Assembly (NCBI RefSeq): GCF_049965315.1
Contig: NZ_JBMFWL010000008.1
Location: 4,698 to 68,697 of the forward strand
Origin: Acidithiobacillus_B sp049965315
GTDB taxonomy: Bacteria > Pseudomonadota > Gammaproteobacteria > Acidithiobacillales > Acidithiobacillaceae
DNA length: 64,000 bases
Direction: 5' to 3'
Below the pieces are notes generated by a model. That model had not been told where the DNA came from and made no database searches. It was given only the letters and a program-made list of their open reading frames with translations. Both the position numbers and the translations under genes were made by a program. Shown piece after piece: positions 8,806-17,370 of this stretch (its first letter is position 1; each line of letters begins with the position of its first letter).

Positions 8806-9396
8806 ATGAACCGAGAAACCCCGGTCATTCTTGCCTCCACATCCCCTTACCGGCGCGCTCTGCTGGCGCGTCTGGACATCCCCTTTACCGTCGCCGCACC
8901 GGCGGTGGAGGAGACGCCCCTTCCCGACGAAACCCCGGCGCAACTGGTCCAGCGCCTGGCGCAGGCCAAGGCCGGCGCCGTTTTCGCCCCACATCCCCAG
9001 GCCATCGTCATCGGCGCCGATCAGATGGCCGTTTGCGAAGGGGAGGTCCTGGGCAAGCCGGGCAGCGCCGAACGGGCGGCGCGGCAGTTGCGCAGGATCA
9101 GCGGCAAACGGGTGGATTTCTTGAACGGCCTGGCCGTCATGGCGCCTTCCTTGCCCCTTGGCCGGGTGGAATTGGTCGTCTACACGGTGCATATGCGGGC
9201 GCTCAGCGATGAGGAAATTGCCGACTACATCCGCCGCGACCAGCCCTTGGACTGCGCCGGCAGCTTGCGCTCCGAAGGGCTGGGGATCGCCTTGGCCTCC
9301 CGCCTGGAAGGCGAGGACCCCACGGCCCTCATCGGCCTGCCCCTGATCCGCCTCTGTACCCTCCTGGCGGCGGTCGGTCGGCCGGTTTTGGGCTGA
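8806..9396 (+). CDS. yceF: Maf/YceF-family nucleotide pyrophosphatase (probably 7-methyl-GTP type)
   Basis: House-cleaning pyrophosphatase that hydrolyses modified nucleoside triphosphates. The 196-residue protein begins VILASTSPYRRALL, matching the YceF subgroup, for which 7-methyl-GTP is the known substrate. The catalytic acidic motif is seen in IVIGADQM and the family basic segment in GKPGSAERA. In E. coli this gene neighbours yceD-rpmF; here it lies on the far side of ppc, on the opposite strand. Subgroup assignment rests on the SPYRR signature. Confidence 0.88.
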   Translation: MNRETPVILASTSPYRRALLARLDIPFTVAAPAVEETPLPDETPAQLVQRLAQAKAGAVFAPHPQAIVIGADQMAVCEGEVLGKPGSAERAARQLRRISGKRVDFLNGLAVMAPSLPLGRVELVVYTVHMRALSDEEIADYIRRDQPLDCAGSLRSEGLGIALASRLEGEDPTALIGLPLIRLCTLLAAVGRPVLG

Positions 9397-9454
9397 AGCA
9401 AAAAACAGATCTGCCAACGGCCGAATCCAGGCGAAATCAAAGCCCGATTAGCAA

Positions 9455-9488
9455 AACAGCCCCTTTCTCCGTGGAGAAAGGGGCTGTT
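9455..9488 (-). terminator. strong hairpin terminator between convergent genes
   Basis: A perfect 16-base-pair stem (AACAGCCCCTTTCTCC and its complement) around a GT centre. Read leftward it is followed by TTTT, so it best serves the minus-strand TPR gene. The symmetric stem probably also stops transcripts from the ppc-maf side. Confidence 0.85.
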
Positions 9489-9543
9489 CCGGACGTTGTT
9501 ACCAGCCGAACGCAGGGCTTCAGTGGATCAAGGCAGCCCGGTG

Positions 9544-10326
9544 CTAGCCCCAGGAGCCGTCATCCCCGCCATCAAAACCAAAGCCATCATCCTGGTTGGA
9601 GGCAAGCTGATCGTTGGCGCCCCAGGAATCATTGTTCATGCCAAAGTCACTGTCGGCAGCCGGGTTGGCAGCGGGATCCGCCGCCACTCCATCCTTATGG
9701 CCGAAGAGGCTGCCCGCCAGGGCTTCCCCGGCGGCCAGGCCGGCGCCGATACCCACGCCCGTCGCCAAGCCGGAGGCCAGACCAGAGCCCAAGCCGGGAC
9801 CCGCCTGGGGTCCACCCATATTACCGGGCCCATAACCCCCACCCCCCATAGGTCCGCCAAAGGTCGACGGATTATTGCCTCCATAGGGCATGCCCTGTAC
9901 CGGCCGGCGCCGGCGGAAAAACGCCGTGATCAGCCAGAACAGCAGACCCGCGCCCAGGGCGATGGCGAGCATGCGCAGCCAGGCAGGCGTAGCCCCACCC
10001 TGGTGGGCCGCCACCTGCTTGGCGAAGGCCTGGGCATCGGCAGCCTTGACGAAAGGCAGGCCCGGCGCCAGACCCTGTGCCTCCTGCAGTTGCGCCGCCG
10101 CCTCCTGCCACTTGCCTTGCCGGGCAAGCAGGCGCGACTCGACATAATGGGCCTGGGCCGAATGGGGATGTTGCTGGAGGACTTCCGCCATCATCCGTTG
10201 CGCCCCCGCCAGATCCCCGGCCTTGGCAGCCTGATAGACCTGGTCCACGCTCGGCCCTGCCGCCCAGCCCAGGGGGCTGAACAGCAGCAGGCCCAAGACT
10301 CCCAGACCAGCGATAAATCGTTGCAT
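9544..10326 (-). CDS. TPR-containing membrane protein with Gly/Asp-rich C-terminus
   Basis: 260-residue protein of unknown role. It starts with a signal-like hydrophobic stretch (residues 3-22, ending GWAAG). A TPR-like region (about residues 25-95: DQVYQAAKAGDLAGAQRMM and GKWQEAAAQLQEAQ) follows, then a transmembrane helix about 135-152 trailed by arginines. The C-terminus is low-complexity and glycine-rich, ending in an acidic DDGFGFDGGDDGSWG tail. I chose the ATG at 10326, with GAGGGAG upstream. It is transcribed away from the efflux operon. It may be an envelope scaffold, but nothing shows a partner. Confidence 0.75.
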   Translation of the reverse strand: MQRFIAGLGVLGLLLFSPLGWAAGPSVDQVYQAAKAGDLAGAQRMMAEVLQQHPHSAQAHYVESRLLARQGKWQEAAAQLQEAQGLAPGLPFVKAADAQAFAKQVAAHQGGATPAWLRMLAIALGAGLLFWLITAFFRRRRPVQGMPYGGNNPSTFGGPMGGGGYGPGNMGGPQAGPGLGSGLASGLATGVGIGAGLAAGEALAGSLFGHKDGVAADPAANPAADSDFGMNNDSWGANDQLASNQDDGFGFDGGDDGSWG

Positions 10327-10402
10327 GACACGCTCCCTCTTTAGGAATGAAACCTCGCCCATAATATGGGAACATACGCGGGTGAATTCAAGAGCAAATC
10401 CA

Positions 10403-10443
10403 TTGACAATCCATGCACCGTCTGCCAACATCCGACCGGTCGG
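10403..10443 (+). promoter_or_regulatory. promoter and palindromic operator candidate for the efflux operon
   Basis: A consensus -35 (TTGACA, 10403-10408) is followed after 17 bases by a weak -10 (CAACAT). Directly abutting it is the perfect 12-base palindrome CCGACCGGTCGG at 10432-10443. Position and symmetry fit a TetR-type repressor operator just downstream of the -10. No regulator gene is adjacent. The arrangement also supports the ATG at 10471 as start of the first efflux gene. Confidence 0.5.
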
Positions 10444-10470
10444 TATATCGGAAAGGTGGTTTTTGTGACC

Positions 10471-12003
10471 ATGCCCTTGCGTAGATCCTTGTTGCTTCCC
10501 CTTGCCGCCGCCCTCGCCAGCACCATGACGGCCTGCAGTTTCGAACCCCCCCTGCGGGTACCCGAAACTCCGGCAAAAGTGCCTTTCACGGCCCACCCGG
10601 CGCCGGGCAAGACGGTGGCCAGTGCCGGTACGAACGGCACGGCCCAGGAGATGGCCTATGGCAAGGATCTCGACCAGCAGTGGTGGACGCTCTTTCATTC
10701 CCACACTCTCGATGCGGTCATCCGGCAGGCGCTGAAGAACAGCCCCACCATTGCCCAGGCCCAGGCCCAGTTGCGCCAGGCGGAGGCCACCGCCCGGGTC
10801 AACGCCAGCATTTTCTATCCGCAGGTTACCGGCAATCTGGGGGCCAATCGCAGCAAGCAATCCTCCGCGGCCTTTGGCGGCAACAAGGGGGGGTTCCAGT
10901 ACACCCTCTTCACCGGTAGCGTGGGGGTCACCTATTACCCGGACATCTTCGGCGTCAATCGCCTCGTCTACCGGGGGAGCGAGGCGCAGGTGGCATACCA
11001 GCGTTATGAGCTGGAAGCGGCGCGGCTGACCCTCACCGGCAATATCGTCAACACCGCCATTGGCGAGGCGGCCGTCCAAGCGCAGATCGCCGCGACCCAC
11101 GCCATTGTCGAACACGAGCGAACCCTGCTGAACCTGACCGAAAACCAGTATCGGGCCGGTGCGGTCCCCTATCTCAACGTGGTGAACCAACGCGCCCAAC
11201 TGGCCACGCAGATGGCCACCCTTCCCCAACTGGAGCAGCAACTGGCGGTGTACCGCCACGAGATGGCCATCCTCGTGGGCAGCTTTCCCGGCCAGTGGCA
11301 GGAAAAGCCCTTCACCCTGGAGGAACTCAGCCTACCCACCCGGATCCCGGTCAGCCTGCCCTCGGAGGTGGTAAAGCAGCGCCCCGACATCCAGGCGGCC
11401 CTGAACCAGCTCAAGGTCGCCAATGCCCAGATCGGCGTGGCGCGCGCTCAGTTTTATCCCACCGTCGCCCTCACCGCCTCCTTTGGCGACACGGCCTCCA
11501 CGGCGGGGATGTTTTTCAATCCCGTGAGCAGCGTGTGGAGCCTGGTGGGGGCCCTGTCCCAACCGCTTTTCCAGGGCGGGAAGCTGGAGGCGCAAAAGGC
11601 CGAAGCCTATGCCGCCTATGACGCCAGTTTCAACGCCTATCGGAACACGGTGCTGACGGCCTTCCAGCAGGTGGCCGACGCCCTGCGGGCCCTTGAGCAC
11701 GACGCCCAGACCCTCTCCGCCCAACAGGAATCCCTGCAGGCCGCCCGGGAGGCCCTCACTCTGGCCCAAAGCAGCTACCGCGCCGGCGCCACCGATTATC
11801 TCACCCTGCTCACGGCAGAGGTGCAGTACAACACGGCCAAGATTGCCGAAATCAAGGCCGAGGCGCAGCGCTATCAGGACACCGCATCCCTCCTGGTAGC
11901 CCTGGGGGGCGGCTGGTGGAATACCCCGGCCGCGAACCACGCGGCCGCCGGGCAAAGCACCGCTCCCCGGGAAACGGCCTCCGACCATGGCAGCCGCTCC
12001 TGA
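10471..12003 (+). CDS. outer-membrane efflux lipoprotein, NodT/OprM type
   Basis: Outer-membrane channel of a tripartite RND pump, 510 residues. The N-terminus is a lipoprotein signal, with a hydrophobic stretch and lipobox MTAC, giving a lipid-anchored cysteine near residue 18. Two outer-membrane-factor repeats follow, with the typical QWWTLFHSHTLDAVIRQAL entry and long helical repeats. The ATG at 10471 places the signal at the N-terminus, whereas the longer reading from 10366 starts upstream of the likely promoter. It is first in an operon with the periplasmic adaptor and the inner-membrane pump. Substrate unknown. Confidence 0.92.
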   Translation: MPLRRSLLLPLAAALASTMTACSFEPPLRVPETPAKVPFTAHPAPGKTVASAGTNGTAQEMAYGKDLDQQWWTLFHSHTLDAVIRQALKNSPTIAQAQAQLRQAEATARVNASIFYPQVTGNLGANRSKQSSAAFGGNKGGFQYTLFTGSVGVTYYPDIFGVNRLVYRGSEAQVAYQRYELEAARLTLTGNIVNTAIGEAAVQAQIAATHAIVEHERTLLNLTENQYRAGAVPYLNVVNQRAQLATQMATLPQLEQQLAVYRHEMAILVGSFPGQWQEKPFTLEELSLPTRIPVSLPSEVVKQRPDIQAALNQLKVANAQIGVARAQFYPTVALTASFGDTASTAGMFFNPVSSVWSLVGALSQPLFQGGKLEAQKAEAYAAYDASFNAYRNTVLTAFQQVADALRALEHDAQTLSAQQESLQAAREALTLAQSSYRAGATDYLTLLTAEVQYNTAKIAEIKAEAQRYQDTASLLVALGGGWWNTPAANHAAAGQSTAPRETASDHGSRS

Positions 12004-12067
12004 TGCCGGTCTTTCCTAACGCCTTCCGCTGGTGCCATGCCAGCCCTGTATTCCGCGGAGAACCGTC

Positions 12068-13159
12068 ATGAAGAAACGTCTCGCCATTGTCCTTATCGCG
12101 CTCGTCGTGGTGTTTGGCGGCATTTTCGGCTACAAGGCCTTCGGCAACTACATGATGCACAAGGCCCTGGCCCACATGCCCATGCCCGTGGTCAGTGTCA
12201 GCGCCAGCCGGGTGGCGGAGCGGGAATGGCATCCGGAAGTGACCGCCGTGGGGTCTTTTGCGGCCGTCCAGGGGGTGGAGGTGACGTCCCAACTGGGAGG
12301 TGCCATTACCGGGATCCATTTCCATTCCGGGCAATACGTCAAGGCCGGCACCCTCCTGATCCAGATCGACAACAGCAACCAGTTGGCGCAACTGGCCAGC
12401 GACGAGGCCCAGCGACGGCTGGCAGAGATCAATCTCCGCCGGACGCGGGAGCTGATCGCCACCAAGGCCGCCAGCCAGTCACAGCTCGACTCCGCCGTGG
12501 CCACCTACCAAAGCGCCGTGGCCAGCGTAAAAAATGACCGCGCCACCCTCGCGAAACTGGCCATTCGCGCCCCCTTCGACGGTTATCTGGGGGTGCGCCA
12601 GGTCAACCTCGGACAATACATCATCCCGGGCACCGCCATGGTCGATCTCCAGTCCTGGGATCCCCTTTATGTAAACTTTACCGTGCCCCAAAGCGATTTT
12701 GCGCGCATTCATGTGGATACGCCCATCCAGGTGGAGGTGGACAGCTACCCCGGGCAACGCTTCAGCGGCAGGATCACCGCCCTCGGTTCGGCCATCAATA
12801 CGGCCACGCGCCAGATTGACGTCCAGGCCACGGTGCCCAACCCCAAAACCATCCTGCGCCCGGGAATGTTCGGGGATGTCACGGTGATCGAGAAACGGCA
12901 GGAGAAGGTTTTGACCGTCCCGGCCAGCGCCATCACCTACAACACCTTCGGCAACTTCGTCTATGTGGTGGAGAAAAAAATCGTCAACGGCAAGGAAGGG
13001 CAGGTGGCGATCCAGCGCATCGTCAAGACCGGGATCCAGCGGGGCAATGAGGTACAGATACTCTCGGGGGTGCGGGCCGGAGAATGGGTGGTCACTGCCG
13101 GGCAGGTCAAGCTCCATGAGGGCAGCCCCATCCAAATTCGCGACAGCGGCAAATCCTGA
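12068..13159 (+). CDS. RND efflux periplasmic adaptor (membrane fusion protein)
   Basis: Periplasmic linker between pump and outer-membrane channel, 363 residues. It has one N-terminal membrane anchor (about residues 4-24), then the lipoyl/barrel-sandwich halves (GVEVTSQLGGAITGIHFHSG and, after the hairpin, IRAPFDGYLGVRQVNLGQ). A helical hairpin lies around residues 100-165 and the beta-barrel domain after it. The ATG at 12068 is chosen because GGAG lies about 8 bases upstream. It follows the channel gene by 64 bases and precedes the pump by 11, so the three are one operon. Confidence 0.93.
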   Translation: MKKRLAIVLIALVVVFGGIFGYKAFGNYMMHKALAHMPMPVVSVSASRVAEREWHPEVTAVGSFAAVQGVEVTSQLGGAITGIHFHSGQYVKAGTLLIQIDNSNQLAQLASDEAQRRLAEINLRRTRELIATKAASQSQLDSAVATYQSAVASVKNDRATLAKLAIRAPFDGYLGVRQVNLGQYIIPGTAMVDLQSWDPLYVNFTVPQSDFARIHVDTPIQVEVDSYPGQRFSGRITALGSAINTATRQIDVQATVPNPKTILRPGMFGDVTVIEKRQEKVLTVPASAITYNTFGNFVYVVEKKIVNGKEGQVAIQRIVKTGIQRGNEVQILSGVRAGEWVVTAGQVKLHEGSPIQIRDSGKS

Positions 13160-13170
13160 GGCGATCGGCG

Positions 13171-16100
13171 ATGAAATTTACGGATATCTTCATACATAGG
13201 CCGGTCCTGGCCACGGCCCTCAGCCTGGTGATCCTCCTCCTCGGCTTGCGCGCCTATACGGAAATGACGGTGCGCGAATATCCGACCCTCACCAACACCG
13301 TAGTGACCGTCACCACCGCCTATCCCGGCGCCAACCCCAATACCATCCAGGGTTTCATCACCACCCGGCTGGAACGGGTGATCGCCAGCGCCCCGGGCAT
13401 TGATTACATGACGGCCAACAGCTCCCAGGGCATGTCCACCATCACCGTCTACATGAAGCTCAATTACAGCCCCGACGCGGCGGTGGCCAATATCCAGTCC
13501 AAGGTCCAGCAGGTAACCAATGAGCTCCCTGCCGGCAGCCAGTTGCCGGTCATCAACGTCACCGTGGGCAATACCACGGATCTCATGTATATCGCCTTTT
13601 ACAGCGACCAACTCAATCAACAGCAGATCACGGACTATCTGCTGCGGGTGGTCCAGCCCAAGCTCGCCGCCGTGAGCGGCGTGGGCGAAGCGCAGATCCT
13701 GCCGCCCGGCTCCGGGAACGGCAACACCTATGCCATGCGGGTGTGGCTCAATCCCCGCAAGATGGCCGCCTTGGGGATCAGCGCGGCGCAGGTATCCCAG
13801 GTTCTCGCCGCCAACGACTTCATCTCGGCGGTGGGACGCACCCGCGGGGCGGAAACGGCGGACACCATCGTCGCCACCACCAACCTCCACGATGTCCATG
13901 AGTTCCGCAATCTCGTGGTCAGGAGCGCCGGCAACACCATCGTCCGGCTGAAAGACATCGCCGACGTGGAGCTGGGCGCCCAGAATTATGACTCCGCCGC
14001 CTTCTTCAATGGCAAGCCGGCGGCCTTCGTCGGCATCCAGGAGGCGCCCTCAGCCAACTCCCTGAATGTGGCGGCGGGAGTCAAGAAGGCCCTGGCCCAA
14101 CTGGGCACGGCACTTCCCCCGGGCATGCACAAGGCCATCCCCTATGACGCCACGGATTACATCAAGGCCTCCATCAACGAGGTTCTGCTCACCATCGGCA
14201 TCACGCTGGCGGTGGTGATCCTGGTGATCTTCCTGTTCCTGGGCTCCTTCCGCTCGGTGCTCATCCCGGCGGTGGCCATTCCGCTGTCCATCATCGGCGC
14301 CGGCTTCATCATGTGGGCCATGGGTTTCACCATCAATCTGCTCACCTTGCTGGCGGTGGTGCTGGCCATCGGCCTGGTGGTGGACGATGCCATCATCGTG
14401 GTGGAAAACGTCCATCGCCACATCGACGAAGGCAAAAGCCCGCGGCAGGCCGCCTTGATGACCGGGCGGGAGCTGGGCGGCGCCATCGTCGTCATGTCCA
14501 CTACGCTGGTGGCCGTATTCGCCCCCATCGGTTTCATGAGCGGGCTGACGGGCAGCCTCTTCAGCGAGTTCGCCTTCACCCTGGTGGCCACCGTCTTGGT
14601 GTCCATGGTGGTGGCGCTGACCCTTTCGCCCATGCTCAGCAGCAAGATCCTGAAGGCCACCGGTGAACACGGTTTCGCTCATTTCATCGATGCCCGTTTC
14701 GACGGCCTGCGCCGCTTCTATGACCGCCTGCTCCAGGGCAGCCTCAATTATGTTCCGGTGACCATGGTCTTTGCCGCCGTGATCTTCGCCAGCATCTATT
14801 TCCTCTTTACCACAAGCAAACAGGAACTGGCGCCGCAGGAGGATCAGGGGATCGTCTTCAACATGGGCACGGGCGCGCCCAATGTCACGCCGGAACTCCT
14901 GCGCAAGTACGGCATGGAGATCGTCCATGACCTCGGCAAGTATCCGGAAACCAAGGCGACCTTCATGGTCACCGGCATTTCCGTGGGGGGAGCGGCAGGG
15001 AACAACAGCCTCATCGCCGGCATGCGCCTGAAAAACTGGGATCAGCGCTCGGTGACCTCCATGCAACTGCAGCCGATAGTACAAAAACAAATGAACCAGA
15101 TCACCGGGTTGCAGGTGGCCTCCTTTTTGCCGCCGGCCCTGCCCGGCTCCGCCGGCGGCCTGCCGGTGCAGTTCGTGCTGCAATCCAGCGGCGCTTACGG
15201 CAAGCTGGACCAGGTGGCCAACGAGCTCATCGGCCGGGCGCAAAAAAGCGGGCTCTTCGTCTATGTGACCAAGGACCTGCGCATCGACAACCCGGAAATC
15301 GTCCTCAAGGTCCACCGCAACATGGCGGCCGACCTCGGTTTGACCATGGCGAACGTCGCCCAGGATCTGCAGCCGCTCCTAGGAGGCAATTACATCAACC
15401 GCTTTGACATGGAAGGACGCAGCTATGAGGTGATTCCGCAAGTGCCGGACCGTTTCCGCGCCAATCCGGATCTGCTCAAGACCTACTATGTAGCCACCGG
15501 GACCGGACAGATGGTGCCCCTCTCCACCCTGGTATCGGTGGAAACCCGGGTGCAGCCCCAGTTCCTGCCCCAGTTCCAGCAGCTCAATTCCGCTACCGTT
15601 CAGGCCGTGCCCGCCCCCGGCGTCACCCTGGGCCAAGCCCTAAATTATCTCCAAAAGCAGGCCCAGGAGATCATGCCCAAGGGCTTTTCCATCGACTACG
15701 CCAGCCAGTCGCGCCAGTACATGCAGGAAAAAAGCGGGCTATTGATCACCTTTGGCTTGGCCATCGTCCTCATTTACCTGCTCCTCGCGGCGCAATTCGA
15801 GAGTTTCCGCGACCCCCTCATCGTGCTCATCACGGTGCCCATGTCCATCAGCGGCGCCCTGATCTTCATCAGCCTGGGCTTGGCCACCGTCAACATCTAC
15901 ACCGAGGTGGGCCTCATCACCCTCATCGGCCTGATCGCCAAACAAGGCATCCTCATCGTCCAGTTCGCCAACCAGATCCAGCAGCACGAAGGGCTGAACA
16001 AGCGCGCTGCCGTGGAGAAGGCTTCGAGCATCCGCCTGCGGCCCATCCTCATGACCACCGGTGCCATGGTGCTGGGCGTGGTGCCGCTCCTGCTGGCCAG

Positions 16101-16263
16101 TGGACCGGGGGCGGTCAGCCGCTTCGACATGGGTCTGGTGATCTTCACCGGACTGGGCATCGGAGCGCTCTTTTCCCTGTTCGTGGTACCGGCCATGTAC
16201 ATGGTGCTCGCCAAGGACCTGCGGGAAAAGGCGCAGCAAAATCCCGATCCCTCCAGCATCTGA
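13171..16263 (+). CDS. RND (HAE1-type) efflux pump, inner membrane
   Basis: Proton-driven drug or toxicant exporter of the AcrB/MexF family, 1030 residues against about 1040 for the family. It opens FTDIFIHRPVLATALSLVI. Twelve membrane helices are arranged as TM1, a large periplasmic loop, TM2-7, a second loop and TM8-12. The proton-relay aspartates Asp405-Asp406 stand in VVDDAIIVVENVHRH (AcrB Asp407/408). The family is HAE1 (hydrophobic/amphiphilic efflux) rather than the heavy-metal HME type; the exact substrate cannot be read from sequence. A rho-independent terminator follows. Confidence 0.95.
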   Translation: MKFTDIFIHRPVLATALSLVILLLGLRAYTEMTVREYPTLTNTVVTVTTAYPGANPNTIQGFITTRLERVIASAPGIDYMTANSSQGMSTITVYMKLNYSPDAAVANIQSKVQQVTNELPAGSQLPVINVTVGNTTDLMYIAFYSDQLNQQQITDYLLRVVQPKLAAVSGVGEAQILPPGSGNGNTYAMRVWLNPRKMAALGISAAQVSQVLAANDFISAVGRTRGAETADTIVATTNLHDVHEFRNLVVRSAGNTIVRLKDIADVELGAQNYDSAAFFNGKPAAFVGIQEAPSANSLNVAAGVKKALAQLGTALPPGMHKAIPYDATDYIKASINEVLLTIGITLAVVILVIFLFLGSFRSVLIPAVAIPLSIIGAGFIMWAMGFTINLLTLLAVVLAIGLVVDDAIIVVENVHRHIDEGKSPRQAALMTGRELGGAIVVMSTTLVAVFAPIGFMSGLTGSLFSEFAFTLVATVLVSMVVALTLSPMLSSKILKATGEHGFAHFIDARFDGLRRFYDRLLQGSLNYVPVTMVFAAVIFASIYFLFTTSKQELAPQEDQGIVFNMGTGAPNVTPELLRKYGMEIVHDLGKYPETKATFMVTGISVGGAAGNNSLIAGMRLKNWDQRSVTSMQLQPIVQKQMNQITGLQVASFLPPALPGSAGGLPVQFVLQSSGAYGKLDQVANELIGRAQKSGLFVYVTKDLRIDNPEIVLKVHRNMAADLGLTMANVAQDLQPLLGGNYINRFDMEGRSYEVIPQVPDRFRANPDLLKTYYVATGTGQMVPLSTLVSVETRVQPQFLPQFQQLNSATVQAVPAPGVTLGQALNYLQKQAQEIMPKGFSIDYASQSRQYMQEKSGLLITFGLAIVLIYLLLAAQFESFRDPLIVLITVPMSISGALIFISLGLATVNIYTEVGLITLIGLIAKQGILIVQFANQIQQHEGLNKRAAVEKASSIRLRPILMTTGAMVLGVVPLLLASGPGAVSRFDMGLVIFTGLGIGALFSLFVVPAMYMVLAKDLREKAQQNPDPSSI

Positions 16264-16285
16264 GGAGGCGATCCCCACACGCACC

Positions 16286-16312
16286 GCCCCGGCCGCAATT
16301 CCGGGGCTTTTT
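16286..16312 (+). terminator. rho-independent terminator of the efflux operon
   Basis: Stem GCCCCGG/CCGGGGC (7 pairs) around the 8-base loop CCGCAATT, followed by five T. It starts 22 bases after the pump stop codon. Confidence 0.9.
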
Positions 16313-16345
16313 GGGTAGGAAACGCAGCCGTTAAGGGAAGATACC

Positions 16346-16374
16346 TTGACAAGCACCTGCGTCCCCAGAACAAT
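16346..16374 (+). promoter_or_regulatory. candidate sigma-70 promoter for folD-ppk1
   Basis: Perfect -35 TTGACA (16346-16351), 17-base spacer, then AACAAT (4 of 6 to consensus). It lies after the efflux terminator and 130 bases before folD. The rest of the 240-base gap shows no gene or recognisable riboswitch. Confidence 0.45.
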
Positions 16375-16503
16375 ATCCACATATCAGTCCTGCGCAGGCC
16401 GGAGCCATAGCCGCAGGCCCGTCATGATTCATCGTCCATATCGAGAGACAGCCGGCATGTTCCCCAGTGACTCTTTGCCGTCGCTCCTCAGGGGATCCCT
16501 GCC

Positions 16504-17370
16504 ATGAGTGCCCAAGTGATTGATGGCAAGGCCATCGCCCGTGCCGTACAGGAGCGCGTCAGCCTGCGCAGCGCCCGATTCCTGCAACGCCATGGCCGCC
16601 GTCCCGGTCTGGCGGTGGTTCTGGTGGGCGAGAGCCCTGCTTCGCAGATCTATGTGAAAAAGAAACGGGATGCCTGCACGGCCGTGGGCATCCAGTCCTT
16701 TGCCGCCAATTTTCCCGCCGCTTGCCCGCCGGAGACCCTGCTGGCGCATATCGATGCCCTCAATGGCAACGACGCGGTGGATGGCATCCTCATCCAATTG
16801 CCCCTGCCGCCGCAGTTCGATACGGAGCAGATCATCGAGGCCATTGCCGTGACCAAGGACGTCGACGGCTTCCATCCCTACAACATCGGCCGCCTCGCCC
16901 TGCGCGCTCCCCTGTTGCGCTCCTGCACCCCCGCGGGGATCATGACCCTCCTTGCCGAGACCAACATCGATCCCAAGGGGATGGAAGCGGTCATCGTCGG
17001 CGCCTCCAACATCGTCGGACGGCCCATGGCCCTGGAGCTGCTCCTGGCCGGAGCCACGGTGACGGTCTGCCACCGCTTCACCCGGGACCTGGAGGCCCAT
17101 GTGCGCCGCGCGCAACTCCTCGTGGCCGCCGTGGGCAAGCCGGGGCTCATCCGCGGCGAGTGGATCCGCCCGGGGGCGGTGGTCATTGACGTGGGCATCA
17201 ACCGGCTGCCCGATGGCCGCCTGACCGGGGACGTGGACTTTGCCGGCGCCAATGCCCGGGCCGCCTGGATTACCCCGGTGCCGGGGGGAGTCGGACCCAT
17301 GACCGTGGCCACCTTGTTGAGCAACACCCTGGACGCGGCGGAACGCCGGGTCGGCGTCGCCCATGTCTGA
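16504..17370 (+). CDS. folD: methylenetetrahydrofolate dehydrogenase / cyclohydrolase
   Basis: Bifunctional one-carbon enzyme interconverting 5,10-methylene-THF and 10-formyl-THF with NADP. The protein has 288 residues, normal for FolD. The folate-site motif SPASQIYVKKKRDAC carries the catalytic lysine. PLPPQFD, VDGFHPYNIGRL, SCTPAGIM, GASNIVGRPMALELL and the C-terminal TPVPGGVGPMTVATLL are all present. It overlaps ppk1 by 8 bases, so the two are co-translated, although their functions are unrelated as far as known. Confidence 0.97.
   Translation: MSAQVIDGKAIARAVQERVSLRSARFLQRHGRRPGLAVVLVGESPASQIYVKKKRDACTAVGIQSFAANFPAACPPETLLAHIDALNGNDAVDGILIQLPLPPQFDTEQIIEAIAVTKDVDGFHPYNIGRLALRAPLLRSCTPAGIMTLLAETNIDPKGMEAVIVGASNIVGRPMALELLLAGATVTVCHRFTRDLEAHVRRAQLLVAAVGKPGLIRGEWIRPGAVVIDVGINRLPDGRLTGDVDFAGANARAAWITPVPGGVGPMTVATLLSNTLDAAERRVGVAHV

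Noticed and set aside
10327..11259. Upstream extension of the TPR gene to a 571-codon frame
   Set aside because: The extension runs antisense through the outer-membrane channel gene; a signal peptide begins at the ATG at 10326.
16313..16503. Possible ZTP or THF riboswitch before folD
   Set aside because: The conserved pseudoknot and CCGCCGGG-type core of the ZTP motif are not seen, and no folate aptamer core could be drawn.
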